Below are positions 1-7,929 of a stretch of 64,000 nucleotides of DNA, one piece after another (positions within the stretch are counted from its first letter, which is position 1; every line of letters begins with the position of its first letter). The DNA comes from an uncultured Eubacteriales bacterium. Lineage in GTDB: Bacteria > Bacillota > Clostridia > Peptostreptococcales > Anaerovoracaceae. The stretch lies in the NCBI GenBank assembly GCA_902775345.1, contig CACYLW010000003.1, positions 124,001-188,000 on the forward strand, in the 5' to 3' direction. A model generated the notes under the pieces. It ran no database searches and was not told where the DNA came from. It saw only the letters and a program-made list of their open reading frames with translations. Made by a program: the position numbers and the translations under genes.

Positions 1-176
1 AGGTAGCGAACGTAGAGCGCAAGGTGCCTCTGGACTGGATAATCAACGACGGTACATATGTCAGCGATGAGTATCTCAAATACGCAAGACCGTTCATTAT
101 CGGACGTGTCGCACCGTATACTGCAGGTGGACTCCCGATCCATCTGACAATGACCAAGAAGAGAAACCACAAGTAA
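1..176 (+). CDS. 6-phosphofructokinase, C-terminal end (partial)
   Basis: This is the 3' end of a gene entering from the left: 57 residues in the frame that ends with TAA at 174-176. The residues around VPLDWI, DGTYVSDEYL and the closing GGLPIHL resemble the C-terminal tail of the pyrophosphate- or ATP-dependent phosphofructokinases of Clostridia, where a DWI(N/T)xxGxxV segment and a GLP segment close the protein. Such an enzyme phosphorylates fructose 6-phosphate in glycolysis. The catalytic part lies outside the window, so the phosphoryl donor (PPi or ATP) cannot be decided. The identification rests on a short tail and is moderately secure. Confidence 0.6.
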   Translation, partial: VANVERKVPLDWIINDGTYVSDEYLKYARPFIIGRVAPYTAGGLPIHLTMTKKRNHK

Positions 177-191
177 CGAACGGAGCTTCAT

Positions 192-1328
192 TTGGCAAAT
201 ATCGAAATCAGAGAAGTAAAGACTAAGGCGGAGAGGAGAGTCTTCGTGGACTTTCCAAACCGCTTTTATCGTGATAACGAGAATTTCGTCCCGGCATTTT
301 TCGGCGACGACATAGATGACTGGGATGAGAAAAAGAACCCGGCTTTTGAATATTGTGAAGCAAAGTCATGGCTCGCTTACAGGGATGGAGAGGCTGTCGG
401 ACGCATAGGTGCCATCCTGAGCCACGCTTCAAATGAGAAATGGGGAACTAAGCGAATGCGCTTTTCCCAGGTGGATTTCATTGATGACAGAGCTGTATCG
501 AAAGCGCTCTTCGATGAAGTGGAGAACTGGGCGAAGGAAAAGGGCATGAATGAAGTCCATGGGCCGCTCGGTTTCTGTGACCTGGACAGGGAAGGCATGC
601 TGGTTGAGGGCTTTGATAAGCGCAGCATGTTCTACACTTATTATAATGACCCTTATTATATCGACCACCTGGAGGCCCTTGGCTACGTAAAGGATACAGA
701 CTGGATCGAGCATCTGATCCCGCTCAATGGCTGGGACGATCCGAACTACAAGAAGCTCAAGCGCATATCCGATGCCATGCTCAAAAGGACCGGATTCCAT
801 AAAGTGCAGGTGAAGCACAAGTCCGAGTACAAGCCGTACATCAGGCAGGTCTTCGAACTCGTAAACATTGCCTATGCGCATCTTTACGGAGTGGTTGAGC
901 TGAACGAAAGGCAGATCAAAAAATATACGAATAAATTCCTTCCGCTGGTCGATCCGGACTTTGTATGTCTGATCGTAGACGACAACGACAAACTTATGGG
1001 CTTCGGAGTAGGGGCTCCGTCAACTGCGGAGGCCATGCGCAAGTGCGGCGGACATCTGATGCCGTTTGGCTGGATAGGTCTTCTGAAGGCGTTGATACAG
1101 AAGAAGGATACACTTGATCTTCTCCTGATAGCGGTAAGGCCTGAATACCAGAAGACCGGACTCAACGGAGTCATCATGGAGCACCTTTTTACCGGCTGCA
1201 ATAAAAACGGTATCCGCCGGGCCGAGACAGGACCTCAGCTTGAATGGAATACCAACGTCCATCATCAGTGGAAGATGTTCAATATTGAGCCTCACAAACG
1301 CAGACGCTGTTTCGTGAAGCAGCTGTAG
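192..1328 (+). CDS. GNAT-like N-acetyltransferase family protein
   Basis: The protein has 378 residues and starts at a TTG codon preceded by GGAG at 182-185, 15 nt after the phosphofructokinase stop, so the two are probably cotranscribed. The N-terminal half carries an IREVKT..AERR opening and an AVGRIGAILSHASN stretch like the core strand of GNAT folds. The C-terminal part (IAVRPEYQKTGLNGVIMEHL, about residues 312-331) resembles the acetyl-CoA loop, although the usual R/Q-x-x-G-x-G/A is modified. Large proteins of this kind are common in Clostridia and Bacteroidetes and have no established substrate. No signal peptide or membrane span is visible. A cytoplasmic acyltransferase is inferred; the substrate is unknown. 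Confidence 0.6.
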   Translation: MANIEIREVKTKAERRVFVDFPNRFYRDNENFVPAFFGDDIDDWDEKKNPAFEYCEAKSWLAYRDGEAVGRIGAILSHASNEKWGTKRMRFSQVDFIDDRAVSKALFDEVENWAKEKGMNEVHGPLGFCDLDREGMLVEGFDKRSMFYTYYNDPYYIDHLEALGYVKDTDWIEHLIPLNGWDDPNYKKLKRISDAMLKRTGFHKVQVKHKSEYKPYIRQVFELVNIAYAHLYGVVELNERQIKKYTNKFLPLVDPDFVCLIVDDNDKLMGFGVGAPSTAEAMRKCGGHLMPFGWIGLLKALIQKKDTLDLLLIAVRPEYQKTGLNGVIMEHLFTGCNKNGIRRAETGPQLEWNTNVHHQWKMFNIEPHKRRRCFVKQL

Positions 1329-1336
1329 ACAAAGCA

Positions 1337-1360
1337 AGAGCCCGGATCCCGGGCTCTTTT
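1337..1360 (+). terminator. Rho-independent terminator
   Basis: A hairpin with stem AGAGCCCGG/CCGGGCTCT is followed by TTTT, 8 nt after the acetyltransferase stop. It also lies just beyond the end of the convergent ABC exporter gene, but the T-run is only good on the plus strand. Confidence 0.85.
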
Positions 1361-1362
1361 GA

Positions 1363-3129
1363 TTAAATCGTCAGGTTGTACATGTCTGCGTATATGCCGC
1401 CTTTTTTCAGAAGGTCATCGTGAGAGCCTTCCTCGGCTATGCCGTCTTCGGTCAGTACCACGATGCGGTCGGCGTTCTTTACCGTCGACAGCCTGTGGGC
1501 TATCGTGATGGTAGTCCGGCCTTTCGCGAGCTCGGCCAGCGATTCCTGGACATATCGTTCGCTTTCGTTGTCGAGCGATGAAGTGGCCTCATCGAGGATC
1601 AGGATAGGAGGATTCTTCAGGAAGACCCTTGCAATGCTGATGCGCTGCTTCTGACCGCCCGAGAGCCTGGCGCCGCGCTCACCTACGTAAGTATCGTAGC
1701 CGTCAGGCAGTTCGTTGATGAATTCGTCAGCACCGGCAAGCTTCGCAGCTTCTTTTATCTCCTCGCGGCTCGCGCCCGGCCTTCCGTATTCGATGTTGCC
1801 CGCAACAGTGTCCGAGAAGAGGTATACCTCCTGCTGCATCATTCCGATCTTTGTGCGGAGCGAATGGATCTTATAGCCGCGGATGTCCCTGCCGTCTACA
1901 AGTATGGCGCCGCCGCTTACATCATAGAAGCGCGGGATCAGATTGCAGAACGTCGTCTTGCCTGCGCCGCTCGGACCTACGACAGCTACGTTCTCTCCGC
2001 TTGCAATGCGGATGTTTATGTGACTGAGCACCTGCGTGCCTGCTTTCATGTTCCCGGCGCTGTCTTTTCCGGTCTCATACGAGAACGAAACATCGCGGAA
2101 TTCGATGTCTCCGTGCACGTCCTGTGGCATGTCGACAGCTTCCGGAGAGTCTTCGATCTCTATCTCGGTATCCATTACCTCGACGAATCTTTCGATCCCG
2201 GTCATGCCGCGCTGGAACTGCTCGGTGAATTCTACCACGCGGCGGACGGATTCAAGGAGCACAGCCACATACATCAGATAAGCGATGAAGTCTCCGGCTG
2301 TGATGAGGCCGCGTATGAGAGCCAGGGATCCGAAAAAAACGATTGAGATGTACATGAGGCCGTCGAAGAGGCGGGTGACACCCCGGAATCCGGCCATGTT
2401 GCGGTAGCCGACCTTCTTCGTTGTCAGGAATCTTTCGTTGCCTTCCTCAAAGCGCTTTTCCTCAACATCTTCATTGGCAAAGGACTTGGATACCCTGATG
2501 CCGAGAAGGCTGTCTTCGACATGGGAGTTGATCTCTCCGAGTTCGGACCTTTGCCATTTGAAGGCGTTGCGCATCCTTACCCTGAACTTCATGGCGCATA
2601 CGAGCATGAGCGGTATGAGCGCGAAGAGCAAAAGCGTGAGAGGCACATTCACCTGTATCAGCACGGTGAATGCGACGACTATCTTCACCGCCGCGATGAA
2701 ATATTCTTCAGGACAGTGGTGGGCAAATTCGGTAATGTCGAACAGATCCGTAGTGATTCGGGATATCAGCTGACCTGTCTTGTTGCTTGTGTAGTACCCG
2801 TAGGAAAGTTCCTGGAATTTAGCGAAGAGGTCTTTGCGCATATCCTTTTCGATCTGTGCGCCCATTATATGACCACGGTTCTGCATGTAATAGTTGGCCG
2901 CGACATCTATCACCCTCAGCACTATATACAGGAGCGTTATGCGCACGACCAGCTCAACCGTGAGATCAGCAGGCGAAGCCGTCACCGTGTTGGTTATGTA
3001 CCTTACGATCACCGGCAGCACAAGATCACATACACTCGTGAGAGAAGCGCAGAACAGATCCAGAACGAGTATGTGCCAGTATGGTTTGAAGTAGGGGTAG
3101 AACCTTTTCAGCAGATATTTTGTTGACAT
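1363..3129 (-). CDS. ABC exporter, fused permease and ATPase
   Basis: A half-size type IV ABC exporter (MsbA/LmrA-like): an N-terminal six-helix transmembrane domain (about residues 10-310) and a C-terminal nucleotide-binding domain. The Walker A motif is GPSGAGKTT, the signature is LSGGQKQR, Walker B is LILDEATSSLD with the catalytic Glu, and the H-loop is IAHRLS, so the ATPase site is complete and homodimer function is plausible. The substrate is unknown. The longest frame opens at 3162, but that ATG overlaps a TATAAT box (3159-3154). Transcription would start near 3147, so the ATG at 3129 (MSTKYLLK, 588 residues) is the likelier start; 3144 is an alternative. It is a single-gene unit convergent with the acetyltransferase and divergent from the YitT gene. 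Confidence 0.9.
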   Translation of the reverse strand: MSTKYLLKRFYPYFKPYWHILVLDLFCASLTSVCDLVLPVIVRYITNTVTASPADLTVELVVRITLLYIVLRVIDVAANYYMQNRGHIMGAQIEKDMRKDLFAKFQELSYGYYTSNKTGQLISRITTDLFDITEFAHHCPEEYFIAAVKIVVAFTVLIQVNVPLTLLLFALIPLMLVCAMKFRVRMRNAFKWQRSELGEINSHVEDSLLGIRVSKSFANEDVEEKRFEEGNERFLTTKKVGYRNMAGFRGVTRLFDGLMYISIVFFGSLALIRGLITAGDFIAYLMYVAVLLESVRRVVEFTEQFQRGMTGIERFVEVMDTEIEIEDSPEAVDMPQDVHGDIEFRDVSFSYETGKDSAGNMKAGTQVLSHINIRIASGENVAVVGPSGAGKTTFCNLIPRFYDVSGGAILVDGRDIRGYKIHSLRTKIGMMQQEVYLFSDTVAGNIEYGRPGASREEIKEAAKLAGADEFINELPDGYDTYVGERGARLSGGQKQRISIARVFLKNPPILILDEATSSLDNESERYVQESLAELAKGRTTITIAHRLSTVKNADRIVVLTEDGIAEEGSHDDLLKKGGIYADMYNLTI

Positions 3130-3153
3130 AGCTTTCTGTTCCATAGTGAGGCA

Positions 3154-3159
3154 ATTATA
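3154..3159 (-). promoter_or_regulatory. -10 box of the ABC exporter promoter
   Basis: On the minus strand a perfect TATAAT lies 25 nt upstream of the chosen ATG at 3129. No good -35 hexamer is visible at the usual distance. Confidence 0.4.
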
Positions 3160-3168
3160 CATTATTTG

Positions 3169-3197
3169 TTGAAGATTTAGATTGTTTCTAATAAAAT
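3169..3197 (+). promoter_or_regulatory. Promoter of the yitT-tmk-holB-yaaT unit
   Basis: TTGAAG (3169-3174), a 17-nt spacer and TAAAAT (3192-3197) give a sigma-A-type promoter 38 nt upstream of the YitT start codon. It lies back to back with the exporter promoter. Confidence 0.5.
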
Positions 3198-3235
3198 TAA
3201 TCAGTTAGATACTTTATTACCCGGAAGGTGCAGAA

Positions 3236-4114
3236 ATGGAACTGAACAAAAAGAGAATCGATCGCATTCTTATGACGGTAGCCGGAAATATATTTTACGC
3301 TGCCGGTGTAAATCTGATGATCAATCCGATACATCTGTACAGCGGAGGGTTTACCGGTATCGCCCAGCTTATAAGACTGTTCCTTACAGGATTTCTGCAT
3401 ATTCCGGAGATCCCGGGCGTCGATTACATGGGTATCATATATTTTGCCATCAACATCCCGCTGTTCTTCATGGCTTACAAGGTGATGGGGCGCAAGTTCT
3501 GCATCACTACACTCATCTCGATAGCCATGGCATCGGCCTTCCTGGCGGTCATACCGGTACCGGCTGTTCCCATAGTTGAGGACCGCATACTGGCGTCGGT
3601 AGTGGGCGGTCTCGGAAGCGGTGTCGGAGCAGGACTCGTGCTGAGAGCGGGAAGCTCACAGGGCGGTCAGGATGTTATCGGAGTATGCCTTGCGAAAACG
3701 CACCCGAACTTCAAGGTCGGAACGATAGGCATAATTATAAGCATCTGCATATATACGATCTGCCTCTTTATTTACGACATTCCGACTGTGCTGTACTCGG
3801 TCATATTCGCAGTTGTAACTGGACTGGGCATCGACCGCGTCCATACGCAGAACATCAAGCAGGAATGCATGATCTTCACAAAGAAACCGGGCCTCGCGGA
3901 TGCGATACTGCACGATCTTAACAGAGGCGCCACGATCTGGGGCGGTCAGGGTGCTTACACCGGCGATGACACGCAGGTGCTTGTGACTGTCATAAGCAAA
4001 TATGAGGAGCCGCATCTGAGGGAGATCATCGCAAAGCACGATGAGAATGCCTTTATGATAATCAGCGACAACATCAGAGTAGTCGGACTCTTTCAAAAGA
4101 GATTTACGGAGTGA
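3236..4114 (+). CDS. YitT family membrane protein (DUF161 + DUF2179)
   Basis: A 292-residue protein of the YitT family. Five or so hydrophobic segments fill residues 10-200, with the family-typical NP(I)HLYSGGFTGIAQL near residues 30-45 and GSSQGGQDVIG near 140. A soluble DUF2179 domain (about 215-290, ending DNIRVVGLFQKRF) closes the protein. Family members are integral membrane proteins of unproven transport function. Start chosen at the ATG behind GGAAGG. It is the first gene of a unit running to trmN6: the next ORF starts 13 nt after its stop. Confidence 0.9.
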   Translation: MELNKKRIDRILMTVAGNIFYAAGVNLMINPIHLYSGGFTGIAQLIRLFLTGFLHIPEIPGVDYMGIIYFAINIPLFFMAYKVMGRKFCITTLISIAMASAFLAVIPVPAVPIVEDRILASVVGGLGSGVGAGLVLRAGSSQGGQDVIGVCLAKTHPNFKVGTIGIIISICIYTICLFIYDIPTVLYSVIFAVVTGLGIDRVHTQNIKQECMIFTKKPGLADAILHDLNRGATIWGGQGAYTGDDTQVLVTVISKYEEPHLREIIAKHDENAFMIISDNIRVVGLFQKRFTE

Positions 4115-4126
4115 TAAAATACACAC

Positions 4127-4336
4127 ATGGTAGTTTTTAAGATCTTACTGATAATATTGGTTGCACTGCCGGTCATCGCGCTTGCGTCATACTTCTATTC
4201 GCAGATGCTCAGCTACATAAAAACCAGAAACAGGATCGAGGACGAAGCGGTCAGACAGGTCGTTGCCGAATCGAAAGCTGAAAAAGACAGCAAAAAGAGC
4301 AAAAAGAAGCGCAAAAAGAAGGAGAAGCGGAAATGA
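4127..4336 (+). CDS. Small membrane protein with Lys/Arg-rich tail
   Basis: A 69-residue ORF with one N-terminal membrane span (about residues 3-25), an acidic/neutral middle and a strongly basic C-terminus made almost only of Lys, Arg, Ser and Glu (about residues 50-69). It overlaps the tmk start by 4 nt (ATGA), which argues that it is translated and coupled to tmk. No family was recognised. The basic tail on the cytoplasmic side might contact nucleic acid or acidic lipids, but that is only inference. Confidence 0.65.
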   Translation: MVVFKILLIILVALPVIALASYFYSQMLSYIKTRNRIEDEAVRQVVAESKAEKDSKKSKKKRKKKEKRK

Positions 4337-4962
4337 GAGGACTGTTCATCACGCTTGAAGGCGGCGATGGTTCCGGCAAGTCGACACAGATAAGAAACAT
4401 CGAAAGGTTCTTCACGGAGAAGGGCCTTGTTGTGATGCATACAAGAGAGCCGGGCGGACCTCGCATAAGCGAAAAACTCAGGGAGATCCTTCTTGACACC
4501 GAAAACACTGAGATGGAAGCCGTGACGGAGATGTTCATCTATGCGGCGGCAAGGGCGCAGCATGTGAGAGAAAAGGTCATGCCGGCGCTGGAGCGCGGAG
4601 AAGTTGTGATCTGCGACCGGTTCGTGGATTCTTCGATCGCCTATCAGGCATACGGCAGACGTCTTGGAGAAATGGTGGCCGAGGTCAACAGATATGCCAC
4701 GGGCGGGCTCAGTCCCGACCTTACCATATGGCTCGACATCGATCCTGAGACCGGCAAGGCCAGGGCATCAGGGGACAAGGGACCGGACAGACTCGATCTT
4801 GAGTCGTCGGAATTCCATGAAAGAGTCCGTGAGGGATACAAGTCCATAGCGGAGTCCGAACCGGAAAGATTCAAAAGGATAGATGCAGCAGGTTCCATAG
4901 AAGAGATAAAAGAAAAGATATACGGCTGCCTGGAGGAGCTCTGCAGGGAAAGATGCATCTGA
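4333..4962 (+). CDS. tmk: dTMP kinase
   Basis: Thymidylate kinase (209 residues, normal length) converts dTMP to dTDP in dTTP synthesis. The P-loop GGDGSGKST lies at residues 10-18, the DR(F/Y)-type substrate motif in CDRFVDSSIAYQ near residue 95, and the Arg-rich lid region near residues 138-150. The start has AAGGAG upstream and overlaps the preceding small ORF by 4 nt. The end overlaps holB by 10 nt. The tmk-holB-yaaT-methyltransferase order matches the conserved Firmicute replication cluster. Confidence 0.97.
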   Translation: MRGLFITLEGGDGSGKSTQIRNIERFFTEKGLVVMHTREPGGPRISEKLREILLDTENTEMEAVTEMFIYAAARAQHVREKVMPALERGEVVICDRFVDSSIAYQAYGRRLGEMVAEVNRYATGGLSPDLTIWLDIDPETGKARASGDKGPDRLDLESSEFHERVREGYKSIAESEPERFKRIDAAGSIEEIKEKIYGCLEELCRERCI

Positions 4963-5741
4963 ACGCCATAATTAAAAGCATCGCGGGCGGAATGAGCTCC
5001 GCTCACGCGTACATAGTGGAAGGCAAGGCGGGCAGCGCAAGAGAAGACTTCATGAAGAGGCTGTCGATGGGGCTTGAGTGCAGGAACGCCGATGTCTCAT
5101 CAAGGCCGTGCGGCATCTGCGACGCGTGCAGGCAGGTCGCGGCAGGCTCATCCATGGATATAGTCCGCATGCAGATGAGCGGAAAGAACGGCTATAAAAC
5201 GGAGGATGCCAACGCTTTCTGCAGCAGGCTCGACATGGGTGCATACGGGAGATATCTCATAGGCATAATTGATGATGCTGACAGTCTGAGCGAGACCGTG
5301 CAGAACAAGCTCCTCAAAACACTCGAAGAGCCGCGTCCTGATGTTATACTGCTGCTGGGGACATCCAATCCGGATCACCTGCTGAGCACGGTAAGGTCGA
5401 GATGCAGCACAATCAGACTGCAGTCCGGACCGGATGCTCCGGACGAAGCCGAAAGTGAAAAGGAGGAAGCTGTAAAAGCCGCTGCGGCACTGCTAAGCGG
5501 TGAAGGCGCATTCTGTGAATTCAGGGATGCCATCGAAAAGTGTGTCAAAACACGCGGGGACGCACTCTTACTGATAGATTACGCGGAAGATGGGTTCCGC
5601 GGACGCATGATGTCGGGAGACTCTCCCGCGGCAATGGCCGACAGGATAGAACTGTGCGAAAAGGCGCGCGCCGACATCGAAAGGGACATGGACAGAAACA
5701 AGGCTCTGAAGAGGCTCCGGCTGGAGCTTACAGGGCACTGA
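4953..5741 (+). CDS. holB: DNA polymerase III delta' subunit (HolB)
   Basis: A 262-residue clamp-loader subunit. It has the four-cysteine zinc module (C43, C53, C56, C59) and an AAA+ core with the NKLLKTLEEP segment and the SRC motif (VRSRCS, about residues 148-153). The Walker A region (EGKAGSARED) lacks the GKT/S residues, as expected for delta', which does not hydrolyse ATP. The protein is somewhat shorter than many delta' subunits (about 310-330), so the C-terminal collar domain is compact. Translation is coupled to tmk by a 10-nt overlap. It acts with DnaX and HolA to load the sliding clamp. Confidence 0.92.
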   Translation: MHLNAIIKSIAGGMSSAHAYIVEGKAGSAREDFMKRLSMGLECRNADVSSRPCGICDACRQVAAGSSMDIVRMQMSGKNGYKTEDANAFCSRLDMGAYGRYLIGIIDDADSLSETVQNKLLKTLEEPRPDVILLLGTSNPDHLLSTVRSRCSTIRLQSGPDAPDEAESEKEEAVKAAAALLSGEGAFCEFRDAIEKCVKTRGDALLLIDYAEDGFRGRMMSGDSPAAMADRIELCEKARADIERDMDRNKALKRLRLELTGH

Positions 5742-5759
5742 CAGGGAGGATATACAATA

Positions 5760-6701
5760 ATGGTTGAAATAGTCGGAGTCGGATTCGCGAAGACCGGCAA
5801 AACATATTATTTTGACCCGGTAGGGAAGACTTTTGAACTCGGAGACATGGTCATAGTCGAAACGGCAAGAGGCATGGAACTGGGCCACATTCTCATTGCA
5901 AACAGAGAGATCGACGAATCCGAGCTCGTGGCCGAACTCAAGCCGGTAGAGCGCAAGGCTACGGATTCGGATCTCAGGAAATATCATGAAAATCTCGCCA
6001 GGAGAGAGGATGCTCTCAGAGTTTGCGCGGAAAAGATCGAAAAGCACGGACTTGATATGAAACTCATCGACGTTGAATTCATGATCGACGGGTCCAAGAT
6101 CGTGTTCTACTTCTCTGCTGACGGCAGAGTCGATTTCAGAGAACTGGCGAAGGATCTTGCCGGACATTTCAAAAACAGGATAGAACTCAGACAGATAGGC
6201 GTCAGGGATGAAGCAAGGATACTCGGCGGCATCGGCATATGCGGAAGACCTCTTTGCTGCAGCAAGTGGCTTTCGGACTTCCATCCGGTATCGATCAAGA
6301 TGGCAAAGCAGCAGAACCTCTCGCTCAATCCGTCAAAGATCTCGGGTACATGCGGACGGCTCATGTGCTGCCTCAATTTTGAGGACAAGACATACAAGGA
6401 ACTCCGCAAGGGCATGCCTAAAGACAATGAGAGAGTCGAAACGCCTGACGGTCTCGCGAAGGTAGTCAACGTTGATTACTTCAACGGAAAGATCAACACA
6501 CGCGCAATCGAAAAGGATCCTGAGACAGGCGAAGAAGTCTTCTCACAGGAGATACATTCTTTCAGAAAGGAAGAGATCAGGCGCATCGGAAAGAATGCCG
6601 GAAAAGACCGCGCGGAAGACCTTCAGCTTGAGGTCATGTTCGATGCTGAGGTAGACGATGAGGAGATCCGCGAGCTCGAGGCGCTCATGAAAGAGTTCTG
6701 A
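5760..6701 (+). CDS. yaaT: PSP1/YaaT (RicT) family protein
   Basis: A 313-residue PSP1-domain protein of the YaaT/RicT family. In Bacillus subtilis RicT works with RicA and RicF in a [4Fe-4S] complex needed for RNA processing by RNase Y and for sporulation and competence phosphorelay. The diagnostic cysteines are present: GICGRPLCCSKW (about residues 159-170) and CGRLMCCLNF (about 197-206). AGGGAGGA precedes the start. It overlaps the next gene by one base (TGATG). RicA and RicF partners are not in the window. Confidence 0.93.
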   Translation: MVEIVGVGFAKTGKTYYFDPVGKTFELGDMVIVETARGMELGHILIANREIDESELVAELKPVERKATDSDLRKYHENLARREDALRVCAEKIEKHGLDMKLIDVEFMIDGSKIVFYFSADGRVDFRELAKDLAGHFKNRIELRQIGVRDEARILGGIGICGRPLCCSKWLSDFHPVSIKMAKQQNLSLNPSKISGTCGRLMCCLNFEDKTYKELRKGMPKDNERVETPDGLAKVVNVDYFNGKINTRAIEKDPETGEEVFSQEIHSFRKEEIRRIGKNAGKDRAEDLQLEVMFDAEVDDEEIRELEALMKEF

Positions 6702-7447
6702 TGGAGAGGATAGACGACACCGGTTTCGGCGATATAAAGGTGATCCAGAACAAGGGCTCAGGCTACGGTGTCGATGCCGTGCTGCTTGCGGCGTTTGCTG
6801 CAGGCGATACCGGAGCTAAGGGGCTTCCGAAAAACAGTTCAAGGCCGCTGAGGATAGCGGATCTCGGTACCGGCTGCGGAGTTGCGGCTTTCATTCTTCA
6901 CCACAAGCTGGGCGGCGCGCTTATGACAGGATATGACATAAATGCGAATGCCATAGACAGGGCCCGTAGAGCCTGCGCCATGAACGGACTGTCCGGAACT
7001 ATCGGTTTCATATGCTCAGACATAAAGGATATCGGGAATATATCAGACCTTGACGCAGTGATAACTAATCCTCCGTATTTCAGGAGGACACCTGATGAAC
7101 CGGGTGCGGCTGATCCTGATGAAAGATACATTGCGAGGCATGAGACTACCGCGGACATCGCTGATTTTGCGGCCGTATCTGCCGGAATGCTGAGGGATGG
7201 CGGTCATCTTTACATGGTACACAGGCCTGACAGGCTTTCAGATATATTTTCGGAACTAAGAACTGCCGGGATCGAGCCGAAGGAGATGCAGCTTGTGGTT
7301 CCAAGGGAAGGGAAGGCTGCGAACATAGTGCTCATGCACGGCATAAAAGGGGCAGGGCCGGAGCTTCGCGTTCTGCCGCAGATAGCTGTTCATACAGCTG
7401 ACGGCGGATATACCGGCGAGATCCTGAAATACTATGAAAGAGTATAA
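6701..7447 (+). CDS. trmN6: tRNA1(Val) (adenine-N6)-methyltransferase family (TrmN6/YfiC)
   Basis: A 248-residue Rossmann-fold methyltransferase. The SAM-binding loop ADLGTGCG lies at about residues 53-60 and the catalytic NPPY motif near residues 123-126, typical of N6-adenine methylation. The family (COG4123) includes E. coli YfiC, which modifies A37 of tRNA-Val, and Firmicute homologues next to rsmI. Here rsmI does not follow. The exact substrate in this organism is inferred from the family and from the yaaT neighbour. Start overlaps the yaaT stop by one base. Confidence 0.88.
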   Translation: MERIDDTGFGDIKVIQNKGSGYGVDAVLLAAFAAGDTGAKGLPKNSSRPLRIADLGTGCGVAAFILHHKLGGALMTGYDINANAIDRARRACAMNGLSGTIGFICSDIKDIGNISDLDAVITNPPYFRRTPDEPGAADPDERYIARHETTADIADFAAVSAGMLRDGGHLYMVHRPDRLSDIFSELRTAGIEPKEMQLVVPREGKAANIVLMHGIKGAGPELRVLPQIAVHTADGGYTGEILKYYERV

Positions 7448-7528
7448 AAGTCCGAAGAGGAGATCACGGCGGAAACCGGAAACCAAATCGGGCTTTTTTG
7501 TATCTAAATCTGCAATGCAGAAGGTGCT

Positions 7529-7557
7529 TTGCTTGAATAGAGAGGCGCTTCTATATA
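7529..7557 (+). promoter_or_regulatory. Possible promoter of the membrane-protein pair
   Basis: TTGCTT (7529-7534), a 17-nt spacer and TATATA (7552-7557) lie in an AT-rich stretch 67 nt upstream of the first small membrane gene. The fit is moderate, and the rest of the 7448-7623 gap shows nothing else clear. Confidence 0.35.
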
Positions 7558-7623
7558 TAATATTATCAATAAGTGCGGGCTTTTTCGGACAGCTTGCAAT
7601 GTAATCAGAGAAGGAGAATGCAT

Positions 7624-7911
7624 ATGATTTCAGTAAGTGTGAAAGGTGTACTGATCGGAGTGCTTCTGATCGCTTTGATCGTGCTCGTCGTTTTCCTGAT
7701 CGTACTGGTCTCGAACCTTACGGATACGATCAAGAAGGCCAATGCCATAATCGATGGAGGCACCAGTGCCGCAGCAGGCGCAAAGGAAAAGATCGACAAC
7801 GCTTCCAACGCTGTAAAGGGCAGCGTCTCAAAAGTTACGGGCATTGCATCCGGCGTAGTATCCACCGGTACAAATATTGCCGGCAAGGTGATCGATAAGG
7901 TTGTCAAGTAG
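7624..7911 (+). CDS. Small single-span membrane protein, DUF948/YtxG-like
   Basis: The start is set at the ATG at 7624 (MISVSVKG, 95 residues): AAGGAG at 7611-7616 is 7 nt upstream, while the ATG at 7618 is too close and the frame further upstream has no ribosome site. One membrane span fills residues 5-30. It is followed by a Ser/Ala/Lys-rich amphipathic region with heptad-like spacing. The region after the span can be aligned with the same region of the next gene (KKA...D...K.K.D..S.A..G.VS.V...SG.V), so the two look like tandem paralogues. The pattern recalls DUF948/YtxG general-stress membrane proteins. Function unknown. Confidence 0.75.
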   Translation: MISVSVKGVLIGVLLIALIVLVVFLIVLVSNLTDTIKKANAIIDGGTSAAAGAKEKIDNASNAVKGSVSKVTGIASGVVSTGTNIAGKVIDKVVK

Positions 7912-7929
7912 GGAATAAGGAGAATCGAT

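Noticed and set aside
3129-3162. Longer N-terminus of the ABC exporter (start at 3162)
   Set aside because: The extra codons overlap a TATAAT promoter element, and that ATG lies upstream of the expected transcription start.
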